Below, piece after piece: positions 51,931 to 59,719 of a DNA stretch of 64,000 nucleotides. The notes below the pieces were generated by a model, which was given only the letters and a program-made list of their open reading frames with translations, was not told the origin of the DNA and made no database searches. A program made the position numbers and the translations under genes. The stretch comes from Mycolicibacterium sp. J2. GTDB lineage: Bacteria; Actinomycetota; Actinomycetes; Mycobacteriales; Mycobacteriaceae. Location of the stretch: NCBI RefSeq assembly GCF_026240945.1, contig NZ_JAPFPY010000020.1:29903-93902 (forward strand), read 5' to 3'. Positions within the stretch are counted from its first letter, which is position 1. Each line of letters starts with the position of its first letter.

Positions 51931-52650
51931 TCATCCAGATAACACCGTGAGGTGGAGCCGGGCGACGGTTCGCAGAGCCTGTGCCGGGTCGGCGCCTTCG
52001 AATACTGCGGCATGGATTCCGCGCATCGCTCCGGTGATCACCTTGGCTGCTGCCGCGATGTCGGTATCGGGGTCGATGGCCGCGGCGCGTGCCGACATAC
52101 CGAGCAGTTGCGCGACCGCCTGCTCGAAGGTGTCGTGCCAACGCAAGGCGAAGCTGTCCGACCTCGGCACTCCGAGGTCGCGAAACAGGACGTGGGCGGA
52201 CGGCGTGGCATAGATGGCCTCGGCTGACAGTCGGAGGAACAAGCTCAACTGCAGCAACGGCTCGGATGGCCATTGGACGCCCTGGTACCGCTGCCCCATC
52301 GCCTCGACCAAGACCGTAGCCGCGTTGTCGATCGCCGCCCGGAAGAGGTCACGTTTGCTCTCGAAATGATGGAAGGCGGTGCGCAGCGCCACGCCGGAAA
52401 ACCGGGCCACCTCTTCGACCGTGATCTGGCTGTAGTCGTGATCTCGCAGCAGCGATTGCGTGGCGTGCAGCAAACGGACATCCGTCGCGGTGGACTCGGC
52501 GGCACCATCGGACGCTTCGTGAACCCACCGATACAGCGTGGCCGGATGCACCCCCAACTCGCGCGCAACGGCCGATGCGCGCTGACCGCCGAGGACACGC
52601 TTAACCGCGGCCTGACGCTCGGGGTCGCTCCGGCGCACCTTGGAACCCAT
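51931..52650 (-). CDS. TetR-family regulator with an extra transposase-like HTH
   Basis: The 239-residue protein starts with a helix-turn-helix of the transposase/Hin type (DPERQAAVKRVLGGQRASAVARELGVHPATLYRWVHEA), then has a regular TetR DNA-binding domain (LLHATQSLLRDHDYSQITVEEVARFSGVALRTAFHHFESKRDLF), then a ligand domain. Two DNA-binding motifs in one chain is unusual for TetR proteins. It is divergent from the SDR gene at 52764, with a palindrome between the two, so it likely controls that operon and itself. Confidence 0.85.
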   Translation of the reverse strand: MGSKVRRSDPERQAAVKRVLGGQRASAVARELGVHPATLYRWVHEASDGAAESTATDVRLLHATQSLLRDHDYSQITVEEVARFSGVALRTAFHHFESKRDLFRAAIDNAATVLVEAMGQRYQGVQWPSEPLLQLSLFLRLSAEAIYATPSAHVLFRDLGVPRSDSFALRWHDTFEQAVAQLLGMSARAAAIDPDTDIAAAAKVITGAMRGIHAAVFEGADPAQALRTVARLHLTVLSG

Positions 52651-52667
52651 CCGCAGATCGTACGCGG

Positions 52668-52697
52668 TATTGCATCATTTGCACTCTATATGCAATA
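52668..52697. promoter_or_regulatory. Inverted repeat in the TetR/SDR divergent region
   Basis: TATTGCAT (52668-52675) and ATGCAATA (52690-52697) are perfect inverted arms 14 bases apart, starting 18 bases before the TetR start. A smaller one, TGCATTG-N5-CAATGTA (53589-53607), lies before the NmrA-like gene. They are candidate binding sites for the TetR at 51931. Confidence 0.55.
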
Positions 52698-52763
52698 GTC
52701 GCATTTAGTTGTACGCACCTCGGCAGTACATGCGGCCGCCACCCAACCGTGGGAGAGGTATCG

Positions 52764-53570
52764 ATGGTCAAGCAGTTCAGCGCTTCGCGAGCCCTGGTAA
52801 CCGGTGCCAGCTCGGGCATTGGCGAGGCCTTCGCCCACGCGCTCGCGACGCGCGGCTGTGACCTCGTGTTGGTGGCCCGCCGACAGGATCGGCTCGACGT
52901 GCTCGCAGACCAGCTCCAGGAAACCCATGGGATCGACTGCGCCCGTGTCCCTTTCGACTTAGCCGCGGAGGAACCCGGCAGCCGGTTGCGCCAACTCGTC
53001 GAAGGCGATATCGACCTCGTCGTCAACAATGCCGGGTTCGCCACCCAGGGGCCATTTCTCGACGGCGATGCGCGGGACTACGCGCGGGTGCTGGCCGTCG
53101 ACATCGCAGCGGTCGTCGACATCTGCCATGCGTTTCTGCCCGCGATGGTCCAGCGTCGACACGGCGCCATCGTGAACATCTGCAGCACCACCGCCTATCA
53201 ACCGGTGCCTTCCCTGGCCGTATATGCGGCGTCGAAGTCTTTCGTGCTCAGCTTCAGCCAATCCTTGTGGTACGAAGCAAAACCACACGGGGTCAAGGTG
53301 TTTTCCTTCGCCCCAGGCCCCACCCACACCGAGTTTTTCGACGTGATCGGCGAAACCGCCACGGTGGTGGGCCGATTACAGACCGCCGAACAGGTCGCTG
53401 CCGCCGGATTGCGCGCACTCGATCGCCGCCATACTCCACCCTCCGCCGTCTCGGGCGCCGGCAATACGGTGTCCGCGGCACTGGCACGACTGGTTCCCCG
53501 GCGCGTGCTGATGCCGGCGCTGGCGCGTTCGTTGCAACCGCTGCAGGGTCGACATGATCCCATCCGTTGA
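52764..53570 (+). CDS. Short-chain dehydrogenase/reductase
   Basis: The 268-residue protein has TGASSGIGEAFA for NAD(P) binding with LVARRQDR (Arg pair, NADPH-like), VVNNAGFATQGP, Ser in NICSTTAY and the catalytic YAASK. This subgroup is annotated as ketoreductase or 3-oxoacyl reductase; the substrate is unknown. ATG 52764 follows GGGAGAGG at a 5-base gap. It is followed by the NmrA-like gene, and both are divergent from the double-HTH TetR. Confidence 0.9.
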   Translation: MVKQFSASRALVTGASSGIGEAFAHALATRGCDLVLVARRQDRLDVLADQLQETHGIDCARVPFDLAAEEPGSRLRQLVEGDIDLVVNNAGFATQGPFLDGDARDYARVLAVDIAAVVDICHAFLPAMVQRRHGAIVNICSTTAYQPVPSLAVYAASKSFVLSFSQSLWYEAKPHGVKVFSFAPGPTHTEFFDVIGETATVVGRLQTAEQVAAAGLRALDRRHTPPSAVSGAGNTVSAALARLVPRRVLMPALARSLQPLQGRHDPIR

Positions 53571-53633
53571 TGGGCTGAGTCGACCAAATGCATTGCACAT
53601 CAATGTACTCCACGCTCTGAGAGAGGAGCAGAC

Positions 53634-54614
53634 ATGATTCTGGTTACCAGCGCAGCAGGCGGTGTCGGACGCCCGCTGGTTCGCGGTCTCGTCGCCAATG
53701 ATTGCAAGGTAAGGGCTTTCGTCAAGACCGACGACCAGGCACGACAGTCGAAAGCCGACGGCGCAACCGAAGTCGTGATCGGAGACCTCCGACGACCCGG
53801 CGACCTCGAATCGGCCCTAGCTGGCGTAGGCCAGCTCTATCACGCCGCTCCGACCCAGCTCATCGACGAACTTCCCGTGGTCGAACGACTGATCGCCGCA
53901 GCCCAGGCTGAACGGCTGACGCACATCGTCTTCCACTCGGTCATCCATCCCGATATCGCCGAACTTCCCCATCATCGCCAGAAGCTCTTGGCGGAAGCCA
54001 GGTTACGCGACTCCGGCCTTCCCGTGACAGTCCTTCGCCCGTCGCACTACATGCAGAACGTGCTGGATTTCTGGGATTTCTTCGGCGCGGGCCTGCTCCC
54101 GTACCCCACCTCGCCGGAGAGCCGGATGGGAGTGGTCGACGTCGAGGATATCGCTGCGGCGGCGGCCAACGTGCTGACTCACCCCGAAGGGCACATCGGC
54201 CAGACGTATGACCTCTCTACCGTCGAACTCGATCGTCATGAGATGGCGCGGATCTGGAGCCGAGTGCTTGGTCATCCCATGACTGCCGTCCGGCTGCCCC
54301 CGGAGTCGCTGACCAATCCATTGCTGGCCGTCGGACCGTTGGGCGCGGCAATCGGGCGATCACTGGTGTCGACCAGACTCCGTTCCGGCCCCTCCATCAT
54401 TCGTGGGCTCCGGACCGCACCGAATGCCCGTGGCTTCCGTAGTTGGCCAGCAGACGCCCAGGACACCTACGTCCGGATGATGAAGTACTACGACGTGCAC
54501 GGACTACCCGCCGGGAACTTCGCCGATCTGCCGAAGGTATTGCCGCGACCGGCCAACAGCTACGAACAGTTCGCACGCCGTATCGCCACAACCCACGGGG
54601 TCGGCACGGCCTGA
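53634..54614 (+). CDS. NmrA/SDR-a7-like NAD(P)-binding protein
   Basis: The 326-residue protein has the dinucleotide loop VTSAAGGVGRPLVRGL, VVIGDLRRPGDLESAL and LRPSHYMQNVL, as in NmrA-like atypical SDRs and NAD(P)H azoreductase-like proteins. The usual catalytic Tyr-Lys pair is absent, so it may be a redox sensor or an isomerase. The C-terminal domain of about 90 residues has no recognised motif. A GAGAGGAG site lies before ATG 53634. It stops 12 bases before the convergent hydrolase. Confidence 0.85.
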   Translation: MILVTSAAGGVGRPLVRGLVANDCKVRAFVKTDDQARQSKADGATEVVIGDLRRPGDLESALAGVGQLYHAAPTQLIDELPVVERLIAAAQAERLTHIVFHSVIHPDIAELPHHRQKLLAEARLRDSGLPVTVLRPSHYMQNVLDFWDFFGAGLLPYPTSPESRMGVVDVEDIAAAAANVLTHPEGHIGQTYDLSTVELDRHEMARIWSRVLGHPMTAVRLPPESLTNPLLAVGPLGAAIGRSLVSTRLRSGPSIIRGLRTAPNARGFRSWPADAQDTYVRMMKYYDVHGLPAGNFADLPKVLPRPANSYEQFARRIATTHGVGTA

Positions 54615-54626
54615 CGATACGTCTGA

Positions 54627-55214
54627 TCACCGTGAGGCGGTGAAGATGTCGGCGGTGTCAACTGTGCCGGCCGCCCGGCCGGGCGCACGCTGGGCGGCCC
54701 AGTAGAGGTTGGTATGTGCGATGACATCCTTGGGCGCGGGCGCCCCCTGAGAGCGTAGGTCTTCGGTGGTGTGTGCGTCGCTGACCAGTGTCACGTCGTA
54801 ACCTCTGACGAGGGCTCCGTGCAGCGTGGAGCGAATGCAGAAATCGGTGGCCGCCCCCACGATCACCACATGTCCGACGGCGAGGCCTGACAACGTGGCC
54901 TCGAGATCCGTGGCCTCGAAAGCATCACCATAGTGTTTCTCTATCAAGGGTTCTGAGTTCTGCGGCTGCAATTCGGAGACGATTTCCCAACCGGCGGTGC
55001 CTGCGTGAAGGTCGTCGTCGGAGTGCTGAATCCAGATGACGGGAACGCGCTGGTGCCGTGCACGCTCGACGATGACGGCGATGTTGCGTACCACCGCGTC
55101 ACGCTGGTACGCCTCGACTACCACGTCATTCTGGACGTCGATGACAAGCAAGGCAGTGTTGGGCCGGCCGGTCAGAATGGTCACAGCCCCATGATGCACC
55201 TGGTGGGCAGCCAT
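54627..55214 (-). CDS. Isochorismatase-like cysteine hydrolase
   Basis: The 195-residue protein has the Asp-Lys-Cys triad of the family: LLVIDVQNDVV, LIEKHYGDAFEATDLEATL and VGAATDFCIRSTLHGAL. Members hydrolyse nicotinamide, isochorismate, N-carbamoyl compounds or ureas. Here the C-terminal extension (LYWAAQRAPG) does not decide the substrate. The ATG at 55214 could be replaced by GTG at residue 11. It is 25 bases downstream of the ferredoxin gene and may share its transcript. Confidence 0.88.
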   Translation of the reverse strand: MAAHQVHHGAVTILTGRPNTALLVIDVQNDVVVEAYQRDAVVRNIAVIVERARHQRVPVIWIQHSDDDLHAGTAGWEIVSELQPQNSEPLIEKHYGDAFEATDLEATLSGLAVGHVVIVGAATDFCIRSTLHGALVRGYDVTLVSDAHTTEDLRSQGAPAPKDVIAHTNLYWAAQRAPGRAAGTVDTADIFTASR

Positions 55215-55239
55215 CGCCCGCCCTGCCTGGGCTCGATGA

Positions 55240-55437
55240 TTAGTCCGCCCCCAGGGTCAGCGCCACGACGGGGCAGACCTCGACTGCCGCTGTGGCTTGC
55301 TGACCCAAGTCGCCGGCGATCGGCTGGGATGTCTGAAGGATGGCGATGCCTTCGTCATCGAGATCGAAGAGGTCGGGGGCTGCGGCCACGCATTGGCCAT
55401 GGCCTTCGCATCGGTCGCGGTCGATCATGATCCTCAT
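55240..55437 (-). CDS. [3Fe-4S]-type ferredoxin, P450 redox partner
   Basis: The 65-residue protein has three cluster Cys (CEGHGQC and EVCP) with the second Cys of a 4Fe-4S set replaced, and the acidic PDLFDLDDEG block typical of actinobacterial ferredoxins that serve cytochromes P450. ATG 55437 with an upstream GAGGAG site. The P450 at 58465 is its likely partner. No ferredoxin reductase gene is in the window. A three-motif regulatory region starts 38 bases upstream. Confidence 0.92.
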   Translation of the reverse strand: MRIMIDRDRCEGHGQCVAAAPDLFDLDDEGIAILQTSQPIAGDLGQQATAAVEVCPVVALTLGAD

Positions 55438-55475
55438 CGGCTTGCTCTCCTCGCAGCGGGTATCCGGGGCTGTGC

Positions 55476-55530
55476 TGTGACGATCACATGGTGGCCGCCG
55501 CAGCGTCAATATTTTTTGACGAAATCCTCA
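55476..55530 (-). promoter_or_regulatory. Three-motif control region before the ferredoxin gene
   Basis: Motif A TGTGA-CGA-TCACA lies at 55476-55488, motif B CGTCAA-TATTTT-TTGACG at 55504-55521 and motif C TGACGAAATCCTCA at 55517-55530. The same three motifs occur in the same order before the TetR gene at 56317-56388. A CTCATTAATGAG palindrome (55527-55538) overlaps motif C. They are candidate operators for the TetR at 55577. Confidence 0.65.
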
Positions 55531-55576
55531 TTAATGAGAACAACGGCACCGGCGGCGCGCGTGTGCCGAACGACGG

Positions 55577-56302
55577 TCAGTCGGAGCCCTGCCCAGATGC
55601 GCTGGGCGCGAGTGGGACTGGCCACTCATTCGGGGAATCGCGCAACGAGGAGATGTCGGGCAGTGGCTTCTCGCAGAGCGTTCTTGCTTGCTTGGGCGTC
55701 ATGCCGAGCGTCCGCAGCAAGCGCTCGGTCACCTCGTCGACGGTGACCTCGGTCTCACGTTCGGGCCGCTCCCTCAGCAGGGTGGCCAGGCCGACGAACA
55801 TGCCTCCGGCAATGGCCAAGCCCAGTTCGGCGTCCGCGATGGTGAAGCGCCCCCGGTCGATCGCCGCGGCAATATCGCGGAGCGCCCGCGGCGACAATCC
55901 GCGATCCGAGAGGATCAGTGCGTCACCGTGGGTGAGCAGCAGCGCCGCCTCTTGGGGGCGGTAGCGGAACAGTCGCCCGCTCAACCGATAGTTGGCAGCG
56001 AAGGCCTCGGCGGGGTCGGCGATGGAACTGGTGAAACTGTCGAGCAGTGCGCCGAGGTCGTCGAGAGCATCGGCAAGAGCCGCTTCGAACAGCTCCTCCT
56101 TGGTCGAGAAGTGGTTGTAGAAGGACCCCATGCCCACATCGGCAGTCTGGGTGATCTCCATGATGGGCACGTTCGGTTTGCCTTGTGCGATAAAGCCTTG
56201 GGCCGCACGCACCAACGCGTTGCGGGTGCGCAGCTTTCGACGCTCCAGGCGGTTGACCCGCGTGTTTGCCGAAACGGCGCCGCTGCGCTCGGGCAGATCC
56301 AT
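55577..56302 (-). CDS. TetR-family regulator of the P450 cluster
   Basis: The 241-residue protein has a TetR DNA-binding domain (RTRNALVRAAQGFIAQGKPNVPIMEITQTADVGMGSFYNHFSTKEELFEAAL) and a long C-terminal ligand domain with a polar tail. The proximity and shared operators suggest it controls the ferredoxin and the adenylate-ligase/P450/flavoprotein operon and itself. The ligand is probably an acid or CoA thioester of that pathway; that is inference. It resembles KstR-like regulators only in general fold. Confidence 0.88.
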   Translation of the reverse strand: MDLPERSGAVSANTRVNRLERRKLRTRNALVRAAQGFIAQGKPNVPIMEITQTADVGMGSFYNHFSTKEELFEAALADALDDLGALLDSFTSSIADPAEAFAANYRLSGRLFRYRPQEAALLLTHGDALILSDRGLSPRALRDIAAAIDRGRFTIADAELGLAIAGGMFVGLATLLRERPERETEVTVDEVTERLLRTLGMTPKQARTLCEKPLPDISSLRDSPNEWPVPLAPSASGQGSD

Positions 56303-56316
56303 GGCGCGATCTTACC

Positions 56317-56388
56317 AGTGACGATCACTTCTGAGTATTTCGTCAAAAAGCTTGACTGATGATTCGCACGTATGTGACGATTTCCTCA
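56317..56388. promoter_or_regulatory. Three-motif control region between TetR and acyl-CoA synthetase
   Basis: Motif A AGTGA-CGA-TCACT is at 56317-56329, motif B CGTCAA-AAAGC-TTGAC at 56341-56356 (one arm shortened) and motif C TGACGATTTCCTCA at 56375-56388. The 11-base core GTGACGATCAC is identical to that at 55477-55487. The remaining 180 bases to the synthetase start show nothing further. Confidence 0.65.
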
Positions 56389-56566
56389 GATACACGAGGT
56401 GACGCCTGCAACGACCTCCGCGACGACAACGAATTCGCCCTCAACCGCGTCATCGACCTACTGAAAGTTGCTGCTAGGTGACCATTTCCGTGCTGCACAG
56501 AAAAGACCGAGAGGTCGTGGACGGTGTCCTCGACCTGGGCACGAGCCGGTTGGTGGTACGACACGT

Positions 56567-58453
56567 ATGAGCGCAGACACGCTATGGCCTGATGCTCGAT
56601 CGCCACACGACGTCGCGATCATCGAACAGGTTCCACTGCAAAGCCGTGGGCTTCCGGCCTCCACCTATGACCTTGTGCTGCGCGCCGGGCGGCTGTGGCC
56701 GGACCGCACCGCACTCACCGTCCTGCCCGACGGAGCCGACTATCTGAGCAATGCGACCCGGACGTTCGGACAACTCGCCGCCGACGTGACCAGATCAGCA
56801 AAAGTATTGCAGTACTTCGGAATCCAACGTGGCGATGCGGTGTTGCTGATCAGTCCCAACTGCGACGAACTGATCACCGCCACGCTCGCCGCCCAGGCCG
56901 CCGGTATAGCGGTGCCGATCAACGGATCGTTGTCCACCGAACACGTGACCCAACTCGCTCGCCTCTCGGGCGCTCGCGTGTTGATCACCGCCGCACCCGA
57001 TCTGGACCCCGCCGGTGTCCGACGCGCCGCAGCTCTGGTCGACGCAGGCCTGATCGACACCGTGCTGCTGCTGCGCCCCACCCTGGCAGCCGCCGCACCC
57101 GGCCCGCTTCCGGTCGTGTCCGGCGCCACCATTGCGTATCTGTCGGCCCTGGCCGACGAACACGACGACCAACCACTCGACGGTGCGCCGGCCGACCCGG
57201 CGCAGTTGGCCGCGCTGTTTCACACCGGGGGCACCACCGGCACACCGAAGCTGGCCGCCCACACCCAGGGCAACGAAGTCACCGACGCCTGGATGGTCGC
57301 CATCAGCGCCGACCTTGATGACGATGCCGTCATCTTCGCCGCCCTGCCGCTGTTTCACGTCAACGCCCTGATCGTCACCCTGCTGGCCCCACTGTTACGC
57401 GGACAACCCGTCGTGTGGGCCGGGCCGCTGGGCTACCGCGACATGAGTCTGTACCAGAACTTCTGGCGCATCGTCGAGCACTACCGACTCGCGGCGATGA
57501 GCGCCGTGCCGACCGTCTACGCGGTGCTCGCCCACATCCCGGTCGACGCCGACATCTCCACACTGACCTCTGCGGTATCAGGGGCTTCAGCTCTGCCGGA
57601 CACCGTGCGCCTGGACTTCCACAACGCCACCGGGGTGCACCTGGTCGAAGGGTACGGGCTCACCGAGGCGACCTGCGCCAGTGCCCGCAGTTTCCCCGAT
57701 CACCCTCGTACCGGCGCCGTCGGACAACGCATGCCCTACCAGCACCTCAAAATCGTCGAAGTCGGCGACGACGGCACCTGGCAGGAGCTCCCGGCGGGTC
57801 AGGTCGGCACGCTGGTCATCAACGGACCCACCGTGTTCCCCGGTTACGTCACCGGCCGCACGGATGACAGCTACCTTCTCGACGGTCGTGGCGCCCTGCG
57901 CGACGGCTGGCTGGACACCGGTGATCTGGCCAGCGTCGACGACGACGGCTTCGTCTACCTGGCCGGGCGGGCCAAGGACCTCATCATCCGCGGCGGCCAC
58001 AACATCGACCCCGCCGTGATCGAGGACGCGCTGCTGGCTCATCCCGACGTCACCGCCGCCGCCGCAGTGGCCCGCCCCGACGCCCATTCCGGCGAAGTGC
58101 CCGTCGGATTCGTCACCGTGCGCGCCGGCGCCACTGTCACCGGTGACGACTTGACCGCCTTCGCCGCCGAGCGGATCAGCGAACGCGCCGCGATCCCCAA
58201 AACGGTCACCGTCATCGACGCCATACCGGTCACCGACGTGGGCAAGCCCTACAAAGTGCCACTGCGCGCCACCGCCGCCGAACACGCGCTCACCGACGCC
58301 CTGGCCGCGCAGCCCGGTGTGCTGCACATCATCGGGAAAGTCAACGCCGGAATGCCCACCGTCGCGCTCACCCTCGGGCCGGGCGCGGACCACACCGCCG
58401 TGGAACGCGTGGTGAAGTCTTTCGCGGTCAACCATGAGATCCACCACGAATAG
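56567..58453 (+). CDS. Acyl-CoA synthetase (adenylate-forming)
   Basis: The 628-residue protein has the AMP-binding signature LFHTGGTTGTPKLAAHT, VEGYGLTEATC, DTGDLASVDDDGFVYLAGRAKDLIIRGGHNIDP and a C-terminal Lys in DVGKPYKVPLR. About 70 residues follow the core, ending in HEIHHE. This long subfamily activates aromatic, cyclic or branched acids to CoA esters. It starts at ATG 56567 with no strong ribosome-binding site. The P450 follows after 11 bases, so they form one operon. Confidence 0.9.
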   Translation: MSADTLWPDARSPHDVAIIEQVPLQSRGLPASTYDLVLRAGRLWPDRTALTVLPDGADYLSNATRTFGQLAADVTRSAKVLQYFGIQRGDAVLLISPNCDELITATLAAQAAGIAVPINGSLSTEHVTQLARLSGARVLITAAPDLDPAGVRRAAALVDAGLIDTVLLLRPTLAAAAPGPLPVVSGATIAYLSALADEHDDQPLDGAPADPAQLAALFHTGGTTGTPKLAAHTQGNEVTDAWMVAISADLDDDAVIFAALPLFHVNALIVTLLAPLLRGQPVVWAGPLGYRDMSLYQNFWRIVEHYRLAAMSAVPTVYAVLAHIPVDADISTLTSAVSGASALPDTVRLDFHNATGVHLVEGYGLTEATCASARSFPDHPRTGAVGQRMPYQHLKIVEVGDDGTWQELPAGQVGTLVINGPTVFPGYVTGRTDDSYLLDGRGALRDGWLDTGDLASVDDDGFVYLAGRAKDLIIRGGHNIDPAVIEDALLAHPDVTAAAAVARPDAHSGEVPVGFVTVRAGATVTGDDLTAFAAERISERAAIPKTVTVIDAIPVTDVGKPYKVPLRATAAEHALTDALAAQPGVLHIIGKVNAGMPTVALTLGPGADHTAVERVVKSFAVNHEIHHE

Positions 58454-58464
58454 GAACCGTCCCC

Positions 58465-59655
58465 GTGTTTCGTCGACCACCTCATATGCCGGTCTATCGC
58501 TGCGACATCTACTCCCGCACAGCAATACTGGACCCCTACCCCCATTACCGCGCGATGCGCGAACTGGGCTCGGTGGTGTGGCTGGCCCGCCACCGCCTCT
58601 ACGCCCTGCCGCGCTACCGCGAATGCAAAGCCACCCTGCGTGATGACGGCCTGTTCCTCTCGGGGCACGGCGTCGCAGCCAACCCGCTGACCAACCGGCT
58701 CTCCCGCGGAACCACCCTCAACAGCGACGGCGCCGACCACGACCGCCGCCGCAAACTCGTGGCCCACCGGCTGATGCCGCGGGCGCTGCGCACTCTGTCC
58801 GACGATGTCGACGCTCGAGCACGCGCCATCGTCGAGACTGCGGTATCCCGGCAGACCGTCGACGCGGTCGCCGACCTCGCCACCGCCCTTCCGCTGGCCG
58901 TCGTACCCGACCTCGTGGGGTGGCCACGTGACCAACGCGAGCACTTACTCGATTGGGGCGCAGCCACTTTCGACATTCTTGGACCGCCGAACCTGCAGGC
59001 ACTTCGAGCCCTGCCGCGCAGCGTGCAGATGCTGCGGTTTGCCCGCCGCGTCGTGCGGGAACGCGACGTGCTGCCCGGCAGCATGGCCCATGAACTCCTC
59101 ACCGCCGTCGACCAAGGTCACCTCGGCGCCGAGGAGGTCCCACCACTGCTCATCGACTACATCGCCCCATCACTGGACACGACGATCAGCGCGATCTCCA
59201 GCGCCCTGTACTTGTTCGCCACCCATCCCGAACAATGGCAGCTGCTCAGAGCCGATCCCTCGTTGCTGCCCAATGCGATCAACGAAGTGGTGCGCTACGA
59301 GTCACCACTACGGGCATTCACCCGCAGGACAGCCCAAGCGAGCATCATCGCCGATGTGCCCCTTCCGGCGGGTGCCCGAGTGCTGGTGCTCTACGCCTCG
59401 GCCAACCGTGACGAACGCGAGTGGGAGGCCCCCGACACGTTCGATATCCGCAACGACGCCGGCCGTCACGTCGGGTTCGGCAGCGGCGCGCACGCCTGTG
59501 CCGGACAAGGCCTTGCCCGGTTGGAGACCACGGCGATGCTCAAAGCGCTGATCGAGCGCGTCGAGCGTATCGACGTCACCGGTGAACCGATCTGGGGCAT
59601 CAACAACATCATCCACCGCCACGAACAGCTGCCGATCCGGCTCATCGCGGCCTGA
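58465..59655 (+). CDS. Cytochrome P450
   Basis: The 396-residue protein has an I-helix APSLDTTISA (Asp-Thr pair, slightly atypical), the ExxR in NEVVRYESP and the heme loop VGFGSGAHACAGQGLARLE with the Cys ligand. The N-terminus DIYSRTAILDPYPHYRAMRELGSVVWL resembles CYP199-type enzymes that demethylate or hydroxylate aromatic acids, which is a weak guide. It is soluble and would take electrons from the ferredoxin at 55240. GTG 58465 is used; ATG at residue 8 is the alternative. Confidence 0.93.
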   Translation: MFRRPPHMPVYRCDIYSRTAILDPYPHYRAMRELGSVVWLARHRLYALPRYRECKATLRDDGLFLSGHGVAANPLTNRLSRGTTLNSDGADHDRRRKLVAHRLMPRALRTLSDDVDARARAIVETAVSRQTVDAVADLATALPLAVVPDLVGWPRDQREHLLDWGAATFDILGPPNLQALRALPRSVQMLRFARRVVRERDVLPGSMAHELLTAVDQGHLGAEEVPPLLIDYIAPSLDTTISAISSALYLFATHPEQWQLLRADPSLLPNAINEVVRYESPLRAFTRRTAQASIIADVPLPAGARVLVLYASANRDEREWEAPDTFDIRNDAGRHVGFGSGAHACAGQGLARLETTAMLKALIERVERIDVTGEPIWGINNIIHRHEQLPIRLIAA

Positions 59656-59719
59656 CGTGACATGCGGGGTGACCGCCCTGCTAGTCGTCTGCACCAGCCA
59701 CAACGAAAGGATCGCGCCC

